From an uncultured Bacteroidota bacterium (GTDB lineage: Bacteria > Bacteroidota > Bacteroidia > Chitinophagales > Saprospiraceae): a DNA stretch of 37,342 bases. Both the position numbers and the translations under genes were made by a program. The DNA is taken from contig CAIYFY010000403.1 in the NCBI GenBank assembly GCA_903925535.1, forward strand, positions 1 to 37,342, read 5' to 3'. Below the pieces are notes generated by a model. The model did not search any database. It was not told the DNA's origin and worked only from the letters and a program-made list of their open reading frames with translations. Shown one piece after another: positions 8,101 through 17,611 of the stretch. How positions within the stretch are numbered: position 1 is the first letter of the stretch; the number at the start of each line of letters is the position of its first letter.

Positions 8101-8832
8101 ATGGGTTACAGACTAGACACCACCGGAAGAGCTCCGCTGCACAAGAGAGTGGAGCGCATGATGAGGCAGCTGATTGCCGAATCGCCCTATTGTGACGGTG
8201 AGTTTCTGCCGAAAGAGGTTGAAATTTCTGAAAAACTGGGCGTTTCCCGCAATACGGTGCGGTTTGCCATCAGTAAACTGGTGAACGAGGGTTTGCTGAT
8301 TCGCAGAAAAGGCATAGGCACCCGGGTAGCCCCCAAACGCATCCCTACACGACTGGACAGCTGGTGGAGTTTCACCAGAGAGATGCAGAGTCGTGGTATT
8401 GAAGTCGTGAATTATGAAATAGATGTGCGCATTGTGCGGGCAAACGAAGAGGTTGCCGAGGTACTCCATATCAATCACGGCGTGACACTGATAGAAGTTC
8501 TGCGCCTGCGTGGTACAGAAACCGGACCGAGTCTGCTCACCATTTCCAGTTTTCATCCACGGCTGAGAATGACGGGCCACGAAGATTTCTACCGTCCCAT
8601 GTACCAGATGCTCGAAGAAGACCTGGGGGTGATTGCCGCTTTCTCCAGAGAGGAGATCAGCGCCATCTCGGCTGATGAATGGCTTGCCGACAAACTGAAT
8701 CTGGATGTAGGTGATCCGGTGCTTTACCGGCGCCGAATTGTCAGCGACACCGACGGACAGCTTATTGAATACAACAAGGTTTACTACAAGGGTGACGGAT
8801 TCAGTTACTCCATTGATATTGCCCGGGGGTAA
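8101..8832 (+). CDS. GntR family transcriptional regulator with UTRA domain (HutC type)
   Basis: This 243-residue regulator has an N-terminal winged helix-turn-helix (about residues 10-78), including LPKEVEISEKLGVSRNTVRF and the wing RRKGIGTRVA. A C-terminal UTRA ligand-binding domain (about 85-238) follows, with typical features such as SSFHP, ISADEWLADKLNLDVGDPVLYRRRI and EYNKVYYKGD. HutC-type regulators usually repress a neighbouring catabolic operon and are released by a small sugar or amine, often a sugar phosphate. It is the first gene of the locus, 53 nt before SusC, with a palindrome six bases before its own start. Negative autoregulation of the operon, relieved by mannose or mannose-6-phosphate, is the likely scheme (inference). 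Most Bacteroidota sugar loci use SusR, hybrid two-component or sigma/anti-sigma regulators instead. Confidence 0.93.
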   Translation: MGYRLDTTGRAPLHKRVERMMRQLIAESPYCDGEFLPKEVEISEKLGVSRNTVRFAISKLVNEGLLIRRKGIGTRVAPKRIPTRLDSWWSFTREMQSRGIEVVNYEIDVRIVRANEEVAEVLHINHGVTLIEVLRLRGTETGPSLLTISSFHPRLRMTGHEDFYRPMYQMLEEDLGVIAAFSREEISAISADEWLADKLNLDVGDPVLYRRRIVSDTDGQLIEYNKVYYKGDGFSYSIDIARG

Positions 8833-8885
8833 TCATCCTTTTTCTCATTTTCAACGGAATGCCGATTCCTGTAAAAATTACTTGC

Positions 8886-11800
8886 ATGAGATACCTTTTA
8901 CCAGTTTTTCTCTTTTTCTGCAGCCTGGACACCCTGCTTTCACAGGCGCTTACCGGAAAGGTTACCTCCTCGGAGGACGGACAGCCGCTCACCGGAGTAA
9001 CTGTAGCCGTGAAGGGCTCGTCGAATGGCGCCACTACCGATGCAGCAGGTACATTCACCATCAATTGTCAGAAGGGGGCGACAGTAACCTTCTCCTATAC
9101 CGGTTTTCAGTCCAAAACAATCACCGCAGGCGACGAGCGAAACCTGACCGTTGTGCTCGATCCGTTGGCCTCGCTGTTGCAGGATGTGGTAATTGTGGCT
9201 TACGGAACCGTGAAAAAGAGCGATCTGACCGGTTCAGTATCTTCTATCACTTCTGAGGACCTGCTTAAGACAGCACCCGTTTCCCTCGACCAGGCCATAC
9301 AGGGTCGCGCGGCGGGCGTGCAGGTTACGCAGGTGAGCGGGCGCCCGGGCGGGGAAACATCCATCCGTATTCGCGGTAGCAGCTCTGTCAATGCCGGCAA
9401 CGAACCCCTGTACGTGATAGATGGAATGCTCATCACCAGCGATAACGGCCAGACCAACGCCGGTGGTATTGCCGGATCCGGCCTCAATGGTTTGTCGGCA
9501 ATTTCACCCAGCGACATAGAGCGCATTGAAATATTGAAGGATGCCTCCGCAACAGCGCTGTATGGCTCAAGGGGATCCAACGGCGTAGTACTGATCACCA
9601 CCAAAAGAGGCAAGGCTGGCCAGTCGGGTATGTCATTTGACTCCTATTTTGGTATCCAGCAGGTGTCAGGAAAGCTTGAAATGCTCGATGGAGAGGGCTT
9701 CGCCAATTACATCAATAATTACAGTCTGGATGCCAAGCTCCCGCTCGATGTTCGTTACCTGATTCCTGAAAACATAGGCAAAGGTACCGACTGGCAGGAT
9801 GCGATATTCCGAACAGCACCCATGCAGAGCTATCAGCTGACCTCGTATGGCGGCACCGAAAACGGGCAGTATTCCATCAGCGGCGGTTACTTCAAACAGG
9901 ATGGTATAATTCTGAATTCAGATTTTGAGCGATACAGCTTCAGGAGTAATCTGGACCAGAAAATTGGCAAGCGAATCAAAACCGGAAGCAGTCTGAGCGT
10001 CAGCTTTATCAAATCCAACGGCGTACTGACGGGAGCTCAGAGTGCCGGCACAGGCACCCTGCTGCCCGGTGCTACCAGTTCGGCCCTGCTCTTCCCCCCC
10101 ACCCTGCCGGTACTCGATGCTACCCGCGCAGGCGGATATACCTTCCAGGACGACCGCGGCAGGAACATCGGCAATCCGGTGGCTGATGCCCGCGAAACAG
10201 ACAATATTTCCAACTATGGCCGCGCCATAGCGAACGCCTACATGTCCTACTTGATTGCGCCCGGACTCACAGTCAAAGCCAGTCTTGGAGTGGACGGATT
10301 CTCATCGAAAGACAACCGTTTCGTTCCCAATTTCCTGAAAAGAGGCGAACCGAGTAATGGTTCCGCGGTAGTTGCTACTGCCGGCGGTATCAGCTGGCTC
10401 ACCGAATACACGCTGAATTACAACAAATCGCTGGGGGAACGCCACAGCATTGATGCCCTTCTCGGCAACACCTATCAGGGCTTCCACTCACAGCGCCTGT
10501 TTGCCTTTTCCCTCGATTTTCCGGATAACCGAACAGGCTGGCACAGTCTGAGCGCCGGCCAGAATCCGCAGCCTGCCGGAACCGGAGAACTCACCTGGGG
10601 CATTATTTCATATCTCGGACGGGTGAACTACGCCTTCGACAACCGGATTCTGGTGACACTTACCGGCCGGGTTGACGGCGCATCCAAGTTCGGGATAAAC
10701 GACAAATACGGCTTCTTTCCATCGGGCTCAGTTGCCTGGAAACTGCATGAGGAAGAGTTCCTGAAAGATATCAACTGGATATACAGCCTGAAAACACGTC
10801 TGAGCTACGGAGTTATCGGAAATCAGGAGATTTCTCCCTATTCTTCTCTGGCAACCGTGGGCGCTATCGGGCAGGGCACCTTCAACAACTCCGAGTCATA
10901 CCTCGGACAAGAGCCGCTGCGTTACCCGAATCCAGACCTGCGCTGGGAAAGAACCTCCCAGTTCGATTTCGGTGTGGATGCAGAGTTTGCCAACGGACGT
11001 TTCGGGGTAACCATGGACGTATATCAGAAACAGACGTCGGATCTGCTGCTCTACACCCCGCTGCCCGCCACCTCGGGCTTTACAGGGGCACTGTACAATG
11101 TGGGCGGACTCCGCAACCGCGGCTTCGAAACAGCACTCAACTCGCACAATACCACCGGAAGGGTCAAATGGGAAACCAGTCTGAACTTCTCCATCAACCG
11201 GAACGAAATCACGGAACTCGCTCAGGAAACTGATATACCGGTCCCCGGCGTACTCACTGTGCCCAGTGGCTGGAGTATCCTGCGTGTCGGTCAGCCAATC
11301 GGAACGTTTTTCGGACTCACTTCCGACGGTATTTTCCAGTCTGACGAAGAAGCGCAGAACAGTCCGCGCCTCAAGGGACAAAATGCCAAAGCCGGTGACC
11401 GGAAATACAGGGATATCAACGGCAGAAATGCTCAGGGGGTACTTACCGGCCAGCCCGACGGAGTGATTGACGAGGCTGATCGCTCGATTATCGGCAACGC
11501 CACACCCGATTTCATCTGGGGTATGACCAACAGCGTAAGCTGGAAAAACTTTGATCTTTCTGTGTTCCTGCAAGGCGTACAGGGTGCCGAGGTGGTGAAT
11601 GCCTACCTGTTTGAAATTGGCTCCCTGAACGGTGAAACCAACGTACTTCGCGAGTTTTACGAAAACCGCTGGACACCGGAAAATCCCAGTAATGAATACA
11701 CCAGGGTAAATCCGTCTGAACGCAATGTATTCAGCGATGCACAGGTGGAAGACGCGTCATTCCTGCGCGTCAAGAACGTTACAATCGGTTATAACATGCC

Positions 11801-11999
11801 CGAAAAATTCCTGAAAAAGGTGAAATTCGGCAAATTCCGGGTGTACGGAAGCGCAAATAACCTGTACACACTGACGAAATACAGGGGCTACGACCCAGAA
11901 GTGAATGCCTTCGGTCAGAGTCACCTGCTTCAGGGAATTGATTACGGCGGATACCCACTTGCGCGCACGTTCGTGGGAGGCGTACAGATTTCATTCTGA
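8886..11999 (+). CDS. SusC/RagA-family TonB-linked outer membrane transporter
   Basis: SusC proteins form the outer-membrane barrel that imports oligosaccharides captured by SusD, powered by TonB. The 1037-residue protein has a signal peptide ending about LLSQA, a carboxypeptidase-regulatory-like domain (about 21-92; LTGKVTSSEDGQPLTGVTV), a plug domain (about 115-240), and a beta-barrel ending in phenylalanine (GGVQISF). The plug shows RIRGSSSVNAGNEPLYVIDG and the SusC signature ATALYGSRGSNGVVLITTKR. ATG 8886 was chosen over 8859 because it begins the signal peptide directly. The partner SusD starts 27 nt downstream. The linked GH92 and mannose genes point to an alpha-mannoside ligand, which is inferred from context. 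Confidence 0.96.
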   Translation: MRYLLPVFLFFCSLDTLLSQALTGKVTSSEDGQPLTGVTVAVKGSSNGATTDAAGTFTINCQKGATVTFSYTGFQSKTITAGDERNLTVVLDPLASLLQDVVIVAYGTVKKSDLTGSVSSITSEDLLKTAPVSLDQAIQGRAAGVQVTQVSGRPGGETSIRIRGSSSVNAGNEPLYVIDGMLITSDNGQTNAGGIAGSGLNGLSAISPSDIERIEILKDASATALYGSRGSNGVVLITTKRGKAGQSGMSFDSYFGIQQVSGKLEMLDGEGFANYINNYSLDAKLPLDVRYLIPENIGKGTDWQDAIFRTAPMQSYQLTSYGGTENGQYSISGGYFKQDGIILNSDFERYSFRSNLDQKIGKRIKTGSSLSVSFIKSNGVLTGAQSAGTGTLLPGATSSALLFPPTLPVLDATRAGGYTFQDDRGRNIGNPVADARETDNISNYGRAIANAYMSYLIAPGLTVKASLGVDGFSSKDNRFVPNFLKRGEPSNGSAVVATAGGISWLTEYTLNYNKSLGERHSIDALLGNTYQGFHSQRLFAFSLDFPDNRTGWHSLSAGQNPQPAGTGELTWGIISYLGRVNYAFDNRILVTLTGRVDGASKFGINDKYGFFPSGSVAWKLHEEEFLKDINWIYSLKTRLSYGVIGNQEISPYSSLATVGAIGQGTFNNSESYLGQEPLRYPNPDLRWERTSQFDFGVDAEFANGRFGVTMDVYQKQTSDLLLYTPLPATSGFTGALYNVGGLRNRGFETALNSHNTTGRVKWETSLNFSINRNEITELAQETDIPVPGVLTVPSGWSILRVGQPIGTFFGLTSDGIFQSDEEAQNSPRLKGQNAKAGDRKYRDINGRNAQGVLTGQPDGVIDEADRSIIGNATPDFIWGMTNSVSWKNFDLSVFLQGVQGAEVVNAYLFEIGSLNGETNVLREFYENRWTPENPSNEYTRVNPSERNVFSDAQVEDASFLRVKNVTIGYNMPEKFLKKVKFGKFRVYGSANNLYTLTKYRGYDPEVNAFGQSHLLQGIDYGGYPLARTFVGGVQISF

Positions 12000-12026
12000 T
12001 TTCAAACATTCAATTGAAAAAACATC

Positions 12027-13505
12027 ATGAGATATATAACAGCACTCTTGCTCCTCGCTGCCAGTTTTCTGGCATGCCGGCATCTGCTCGATGAAAACCC
12101 GAAAGATCAGGTATTTGTGGAGAATTTTTTCCAGACGGAGAACGATGCCACAGCGGCCGTCAACTCAGTATATGCCATCCTGAACGCTACCAGTTCAGCG
12201 CCCACATTCGGGGGCGTTTACTTCAGTACGTACTGGATTACCATGGGCTTGTGCTCCGATGAAATGGATAACCGGTTACCAGCCGTTGACCTCAATGAGC
12301 TGAACACATTCACCCAAAAACCGGTAAATGCCTCACTTTATGACTTCTGGGTGCTGGCATACAAAGGAATCAATAACGCCAACTTCGCCATAGAAGGTAT
12401 TCCCAATATCCAGGCAACTGATACCTACAAAAACCGGCGTATCGGGGAGGCGCGCTTTCTTCGTGCCATTTTGTACTTCGATCTGACCCGCTGGTTCGGC
12501 GATGTTCCGCTGGTCGTCACACAAAACGGTGAACTCAGGCCCCCAAGAGCACCCAAGGCGCAGGTTTATGCCCAGATTATTGATGATCTGACTTTTGCCG
12601 AGCAAAATCTGCCGGAAAGCTATTCAGCCGGCGACGGACTCGGCAGAGCCACCCGCGGCGCAGCTTCAGGTATGCTGGCAAAGGTGTACCTATACAACGG
12701 TGAATGGCAAAAATGCGTGGATCAGTGCAATAAAGTCATCAGTTCAGGCAAGTACGGACTGTTTCAGGACTATGCCGATGCGTTCCGAATTCCGAACGAG
12801 AACGGCAAAGAGACCCTGTTCAGCATCGGATTTGGCACAGCCAACAACAGCATTTCATTCTGGGAAGCAGGTCAGTTCAACGTCAGGCTGTTGCCTCGTG
12901 AACTGAAAGGACAGATTCCGGGTGTGAATGCTCAAGGCTGGCAGGTGGCCACGCAGGCACTGTACGACAGCTATAATGCGCAGGATCGCCGCCGCGAGGT
13001 TACACTGCTCACCCGGATCAACAACCAGGACGGAACCACCACTACAGTGGAGCCGCACTTCCAGAAATACTGGGACCGGGTAAACGAACCACTGGCCGGC
13101 AATACAGACCACGACTTCCCGTACCTGCGCTATTCCGATATACTGCTCATGAAGGCAGAGGCACTGAACGAACTGAATAACGGTCCCACCAGTGAAGCTT
13201 ACGATGCTGTTAATCAGGTACGCAGGCGCGCCCGATTCAACGGGACAGCAGAATTGCCTGTCCTGCCCGATTTGCAGGGATTGGCGTATCAGTCGTTCAG
13301 GGATGCCCTGCTCAACGAACGGCGCTGGGAATTCGCAGCGGAAGGTCACCGGTGGTTCGACCTGACCCGCTTCGGAAAGCTGGAAGCTCTGGTGCCTGTT
13401 GCCAAAACCGGTGTACAACCTCAGCCATTCCACTACCTCTTCCCGGTTCCCCAGACCGAAATTGACCTGAACCAGAATCTTCTCCCGCAGAACCCGGGAT
13501 ATTAA
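12027..13505 (+). CDS. SusD/RagB-family surface glycan-binding lipoprotein
   Basis: SusD proteins sit over the SusC barrel like a lid and bind the glycan. The 492-residue protein starts with a lipoprotein signal peptide with Cys17 in SFLAC. It shows the family's TPR-like helices and conserved segments: EARFLRAILYFDLTRWFGDV, the stretch GAASGMLAKVYLYNGEWQ, YSDILLMKAEALNELN and the C-terminal ERRWEFAAEGHRWFDLTRFG. Size and order are standard for a SusCD pair. It lies 27 nt after SusC and 11 nt before the ROK kinase gene, so it belongs to the same operon. Confidence 0.96.
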   Translation: MRYITALLLLAASFLACRHLLDENPKDQVFVENFFQTENDATAAVNSVYAILNATSSAPTFGGVYFSTYWITMGLCSDEMDNRLPAVDLNELNTFTQKPVNASLYDFWVLAYKGINNANFAIEGIPNIQATDTYKNRRIGEARFLRAILYFDLTRWFGDVPLVVTQNGELRPPRAPKAQVYAQIIDDLTFAEQNLPESYSAGDGLGRATRGAASGMLAKVYLYNGEWQKCVDQCNKVISSGKYGLFQDYADAFRIPNENGKETLFSIGFGTANNSISFWEAGQFNVRLLPRELKGQIPGVNAQGWQVATQALYDSYNAQDRRREVTLLTRINNQDGTTTTVEPHFQKYWDRVNEPLAGNTDHDFPYLRYSDILLMKAEALNELNNGPTSEAYDAVNQVRRRARFNGTAELPVLPDLQGLAYQSFRDALLNERRWEFAAEGHRWFDLTRFGKLEALVPVAKTGVQPQPFHYLFPVPQTEIDLNQNLLPQNPGY

Positions 13506-13516
13506 AACCAGCTATT

Positions 13517-14455
13517 ATGCCTGTAGTTGCCATGGATCTGGGTGGTACCCGGATTAAATTCGGACTGATTGATGAAGGGAAACTGGTATCAACAGCCAGT
13601 ATCGTTGTCCCTTCCAGCGAGCATTTCGCTGCTGTGCTCCCCGATATAGAACGTCAGATTGATACTATGTTGCAGGAAGGTGGCTACGATACGCTGCAGG
13701 GAGTTGGCATGGCGTTCCCGACGATTGTGGACAGCGACAACATGAAGCTACTCTACAAGTACGTGAAGTACAACGATGCCAACGATCTGGATCTGAAGGG
13801 TTGGGCACGTAGCAAATGGAATGCGCCGCTGGCCATGGAAAACGACGCCCGGGCAGCACTTGTGGGCGAATGGCAGTACGGAGCCGGACAGGGTTCCGAC
13901 AACCTCGTGATGATTACCATTGGTACAGGAGTTGGTTCAGCTGCCCTGATGAACGGCCGCCTCCTCAAGGGAACCAACTACCTGGCGGGCAATATTGGCG
14001 GACACCAGATTATCCGCTTCGACGGGATACAATGCAATTGCGGCAATACCGGCTGTCTGGAAAGCGAAGCATCATCGTGGGCTCTGCCCGATATACTGAA
14101 AAAGCACCCCGGTTACGCTGGAAGCGCTTTCGATACCGGAGCAGAACGTCCCGATTTCGAGGCGGTATTCAGACTGGCGGGTGCCGGAGATTCATTCGCC
14201 ATTTCTGTCAGAAACCGCTGCATGGACGTGTGGTTCAACGGAATCCTCAACCTGATTTTTTCGTTTGATCCGGAAAAAGTCATTATCGGCGGCGGTGTCA
14301 TGCACAGTGCCGACGTGATTCTTCCCTACATACAGCACAAAATTGATCATGCTTCCTGGCTGCCAGCCAATACGGCGCGGATGGTGGCAGCGCAACAGCC
14401 AGACTGGGCAGGCGTTCTCGGTGTCGGCTATCTGGCTGGCAAAACAAGTCTTTAA
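13517..14455 (+). CDS. ROK family sugar kinase (probable mannokinase or glucokinase)
   Basis: ROK kinases phosphorylate free hexoses in the cytoplasm with ATP (or polyphosphate). The 312-residue protein has the phosphate loop DLGGTRIKFG (7-16), catalytic Asp110 in MENDARAALVGEW, and the IGTGVGSA loop (135-142). The ROK zinc site is present: His163 in GGHQ and C173, C175, C180 in CNCGNTGCLE. It has no DNA-binding domain, so it is an enzyme and not a NagC/Mlc-type repressor. It stands between SusD and a mannose-6-phosphate isomerase with gaps of 11 and 17 nt. The natural reading is mannose to mannose-6-phosphate; specificity is inferred from neighbours, not from the active site. Confidence 0.9.
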   Translation: MPVVAMDLGGTRIKFGLIDEGKLVSTASIVVPSSEHFAAVLPDIERQIDTMLQEGGYDTLQGVGMAFPTIVDSDNMKLLYKYVKYNDANDLDLKGWARSKWNAPLAMENDARAALVGEWQYGAGQGSDNLVMITIGTGVGSAALMNGRLLKGTNYLAGNIGGHQIIRFDGIQCNCGNTGCLESEASSWALPDILKKHPGYAGSAFDTGAERPDFEAVFRLAGAGDSFAISVRNRCMDVWFNGILNLIFSFDPEKVIIGGGVMHSADVILPYIQHKIDHASWLPANTARMVAAQQPDWAGVLGVGYLAGKTSL

Positions 14456-14472
14456 TCACAAAAAATTCCATT

Positions 14473-16218
14473 TTGACACCCAACTACGATAAACAACCCA
14501 AAATCAGCATAGAAGGATTTGCAAGCCATTGTCTGGCTGGCTGGAGCAATATTGTCCGGCATCTGGGCCAGCAGCCGGTCGGGAGCAAAAATCCTGTCAT
14601 CGTTATCGAAACATACCCGGGTGTGCGCGACGCAGAAATACTGAAAGCCATTCGGGAAGACCTGAAGCCGGACACCCTCATAATGGCGTCGGATGCCTGG
14701 CTCAGCGCGGAAGAAATTGATGCCCTCACCTACCCCGACGTAACCGACGACCGTATTTTCGGTTATATGACCCGCCTGACCATTGACCAGTTCTTTGATC
14801 AGAAAAAACTGGAGGCTCTCAAAAGTCAGCTGAATACCAGGGAGGGACTGACCGTCGTTTACGGGACAGGCGCATCACTCGTTTGCAATCACCCCGATTT
14901 ACTGGTTTACGCCGACATGGCGCGCTGGGAAATTCAGTTGCGCATGCGCAGGGGCGAGGTTTCGAACCTCGGTGTGGACAACCGCGGACTGGAATTTACC
15001 AGAATGTACAAGCGGGCGTATTTTGTTGACTGGAGGGTAGCCGACAGACTGAAAAAATTGCTGATGCCCCGGATGGACTTCCTGCTGGATACGAACGAGG
15101 CAGAATCGCCGCGCCTGATATCTGCGGAGGCATTCAGGACAGCACTTGAACAGACCGCACGAAGACCTTTCAGGGTAGTTCCCTTCTTTGACCCCGGCCC
15201 CTGGGGCGGACAGTGGATGAAGGAGGTGTGTAATCTGGACCGGTCGCAGGTCAATTTCGCCTGGTGTTTCGACTGTGTGCCGGAAGAGAACAGCCTGCTC
15301 TTTGATTTCGACGGTATCACGGTCGAAATGCCATCCATTAATCTGGTTTTCTTTCAGCCGGAAAAGCTGCTTGGCGAAAATGTACATGCCCGGTTCGGTG
15401 CAGAATTTCCCATACGCTTCGATTTCCTGGATACCATGGACGGGGGAAATCTCAGTCTGCAGGTACACCCTACCAACGAATACATCCGCGAGCATTTCGG
15501 CATGTATTACACCCAGGACGAAAGTTATTATATGCTGGATACAGGCGAAGACGCCTGTGTTTACCTCGGACTGAACGAGGATGCTGACCCGGAGCAGATG
15601 ATCCGGGAACTGGAAGAGGCACAGCAAGGTGGTGCGCCATTCGATGCAGACAAACATACTGCCAGGTGGCCGGTAAAGAAACACGATCATGTGCTTATTC
15701 CCGCTGGCACCATCCACTGCTCTGGCAAAAACAGTATGGTACTGGAAATCAGTGCCACTCCGTATATCTTCACTTTCAAGTTGTGGGACTGGGGCCGTCT
15801 GGGACTCGACGGCCTGCCGAGAGCCATCAATATTGGCCACGGTGAAAAAAACATCAACTGGAACCGAAGGGAACAGTGGGTGCGCAAACACCTGTTGAAC
15901 CGAACGGAAAAAATTGGCGAGGGAGATGGCTGGACAGCCGAAAGGACCGGACTGTATGAATCCGAGTTTATCGAGACGCACCGTCACTGGTTCACCCGGA
16001 CAGTTACACATCATACACAGGGCAACCTGAATGTACTGAATCTGGTAGAAGGCCGGGAAGCTGTTGTGGAAAGTCCGGCCGGTGCCTTCGAGCCATTTGT
16101 GGTACACTACGCCGAAACATTCATCATTCCCGCTTCTGTGGGCGAATATACCATCAGACCGTGGGGAGAAGCCACCGGCACCCAATGCGCTACAATCAAG
16201 GCCTTTGTAAGGCCCTGA
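14473..16218 (+). CDS. manA: Class I mannose-6-phosphate isomerase with extra N-terminal kinase-like domain
   Basis: ManA interconverts mannose-6-phosphate and fructose-6-phosphate. The isomerase part is residues ~230-581. It starts at PGPWGGQWM and carries the four metal ligands Q330 and H332 (LSLQVHP), E350 (TQDESYYML) and H415 (IPAGTIHCSG). Residues 1-228 are an additional domain not found in short ManA proteins. It contains PVIVIETYPGVRD, VVYGTGASLV and KRAYFVDWRVADRLKKLLMP, which recall the fold of P-loop nucleoside kinases, but I see no GxxxxGK[ST] motif, so ATP binding is doubtful. The frame has no ATG before residue 71, and the extra domain is clearly continuous, so translation must start at TTG 14473 (or ATT 14470). 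The gene lies 17 nt after the ROK kinase and is probably coupled to it. Confidence 0.9.
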   Translation: MTPNYDKQPKISIEGFASHCLAGWSNIVRHLGQQPVGSKNPVIVIETYPGVRDAEILKAIREDLKPDTLIMASDAWLSAEEIDALTYPDVTDDRIFGYMTRLTIDQFFDQKKLEALKSQLNTREGLTVVYGTGASLVCNHPDLLVYADMARWEIQLRMRRGEVSNLGVDNRGLEFTRMYKRAYFVDWRVADRLKKLLMPRMDFLLDTNEAESPRLISAEAFRTALEQTARRPFRVVPFFDPGPWGGQWMKEVCNLDRSQVNFAWCFDCVPEENSLLFDFDGITVEMPSINLVFFQPEKLLGENVHARFGAEFPIRFDFLDTMDGGNLSLQVHPTNEYIREHFGMYYTQDESYYMLDTGEDACVYLGLNEDADPEQMIRELEEAQQGGAPFDADKHTARWPVKKHDHVLIPAGTIHCSGKNSMVLEISATPYIFTFKLWDWGRLGLDGLPRAINIGHGEKNINWNRREQWVRKHLLNRTEKIGEGDGWTAERTGLYESEFIETHRHWFTRTVTHHTQGNLNVLNLVEGREAVVESPAGAFEPFVVHYAETFIIPASVGEYTIRPWGEATGTQCATIKAFVRP

Positions 16219-16251
16219 AATATCTGTTAACAAACAACCTTCTGTAACAAC

Positions 16252-17601
16252 ATGAGCAGTCAGGACACCACCAACATGCGCACCGTTTATATGCTGACCG
16301 CCGTGGCAGCACTCGGCGGACTACTATTCGGATACGATACGGCCGTCATCTCCGGGGCTATTGGATATCTGAAAACCCGATTCGAACTGTCGGCCGTCAT
16401 GACAGGATGGGCAGCATCCAGCGCCATCATCGGCTGTATTTTCGGCGCCATGTTCGCAGGCTGGGCCAGCGACAAATTTGGAAGAAAGAAAGTCCTGATT
16501 CTGACTGCCATACTGTTTCTCATATCTGCCATAGGCGCGGCAGTTCCCGAAAGCCTGACGCAATTTGCTGTGTTCCGGTTTATTGGCGGACTCGGAATAG
16601 GGGCGGCCTCCATGGTTTCACCACTGTACATCACCGAGCTGGCACCCGCCTCCATTCGGGGCAAACTTGTTTCGTATTACCAGCTGGCCATTGTAATAGG
16701 CATACTGGTTATCTTCTTTGTCAATACCCTCATTCAGGCATCGGGTGATGAAGCCTGGAATGTAGCTTACGGATGGCGCTACATGATGGCCTCCGGCATA
16801 CCTCCGGCCCTTCTGTTTCTTGTTTCACTGCTCACGGTACCCGAGAGTCCGCGCTGGCTGTGTCGCGTGGGAAGGGAGGAGGAAGCGCTCGCTATTCTGG
16901 CAAAAATCAACGGTCCCGGTCGTGCAGGTGAAATACTGAACGAAGTCAGGGAAACCCTTCACGAGGAACAGGGTACATTGAGAGAGCTGTTCACGGGCAG
17001 GTTCAAAAAAGCTATTTTCGTGGGTATTGTGCTGTCGGTATTCTCGCAAGTGCAGGGTATCAATGCTATTATGTACTACGCCCCTGAAATCTTCAAGGCA
17101 GTGGGTGCGGGCACCGATGCCGCCTTTCAACAGACTGTCATTGTAGGAATAATCAATGTGCTGTTCACCTTTGTTGCCATACAGTGGGTAGATAAATGGG
17201 GCCGAAAAACACTGCTTCTCTGGGGAGGCGCAGGCATGGGAATCAGTCTGCTCCTCGTCGGTATGGCCTTTAATTACGGCTGGACGGGCTACGGACTCCT
17301 GATTTGCATCCTGCTGTACATCGCCAGCTTCGCTGCCTCTTACGGACCAGTCACCTGGGTGATTATTTCAGAGATCTTCCCCATAAAAATGCGGGGAGTA
17401 GCCATGTCGGTAGCTACATTCGCCCTGTGGGTAGCCGTGTATATTGTCACCCAGCTGTTTCCGGTACTGCTCGAACAGGCCGGCCCCGCCAATACCTTCT
17501 TCCTGTTCTGCGCCATGTCGGCCCTCGCTTTCCTGTTTGTCATGAAACAAACACCGGAAACGAAAGGCCGTACCCTGGAGGAAATCGAAAAATCCTGGTA
17601 A
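16252..17601 (+). CDS. MFS sugar porter family transporter (probable mannose/H+ symporter)
   Basis: This inner-membrane transporter belongs to the sugar porter branch of the major facilitator superfamily (XylE/GLUT-like). The 449-residue protein has twelve predicted helices and the diagnostic motifs GGLLFGYDTAVISGAIGYL in helix 1, GWASDKFGRKK between helices 2 and 3, and PESPRWL near residue 197. WVDKWGRKTLL follows helix 8, and PETKGRTLEEIE stands at the C-terminus. GINAIMYYAPEIF in helix 7 matches the sugar-binding QxxGxNxxxYY region. Its place between ManA and the GH92 mannosidase suggests that it carries mannose into the cytoplasm. Glucose or xylose cannot be excluded from sequence alone. 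Confidence 0.93.
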   Translation: MSSQDTTNMRTVYMLTAVAALGGLLFGYDTAVISGAIGYLKTRFELSAVMTGWAASSAIIGCIFGAMFAGWASDKFGRKKVLILTAILFLISAIGAAVPESLTQFAVFRFIGGLGIGAASMVSPLYITELAPASIRGKLVSYYQLAIVIGILVIFFVNTLIQASGDEAWNVAYGWRYMMASGIPPALLFLVSLLTVPESPRWLCRVGREEEALAILAKINGPGRAGEILNEVRETLHEEQGTLRELFTGRFKKAIFVGIVLSVFSQVQGINAIMYYAPEIFKAVGAGTDAAFQQTVIVGIINVLFTFVAIQWVDKWGRKTLLLWGGAGMGISLLLVGMAFNYGWTGYGLLICILLYIASFAASYGPVTWVIISEIFPIKMRGVAMSVATFALWVAVYIVTQLFPVLLEQAGPANTFFLFCAMSALAFLFVMKQTPETKGRTLEEIEKSW

Positions 17602-17611
17602 AACTGAAAAA

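Noticed and set aside
10896..11573. Open frame antisense to SusC (225 codons)
   Set aside because: It is fully inside the SusC barrel coding region and has no start signal or domain.
14899..16233. Long open frame of 444 codons antisense to manA
   Set aside because: It is a shadow of the codon bias of manA; the product has no recognisable domain, while the plus-strand frame has clear ManA motifs.
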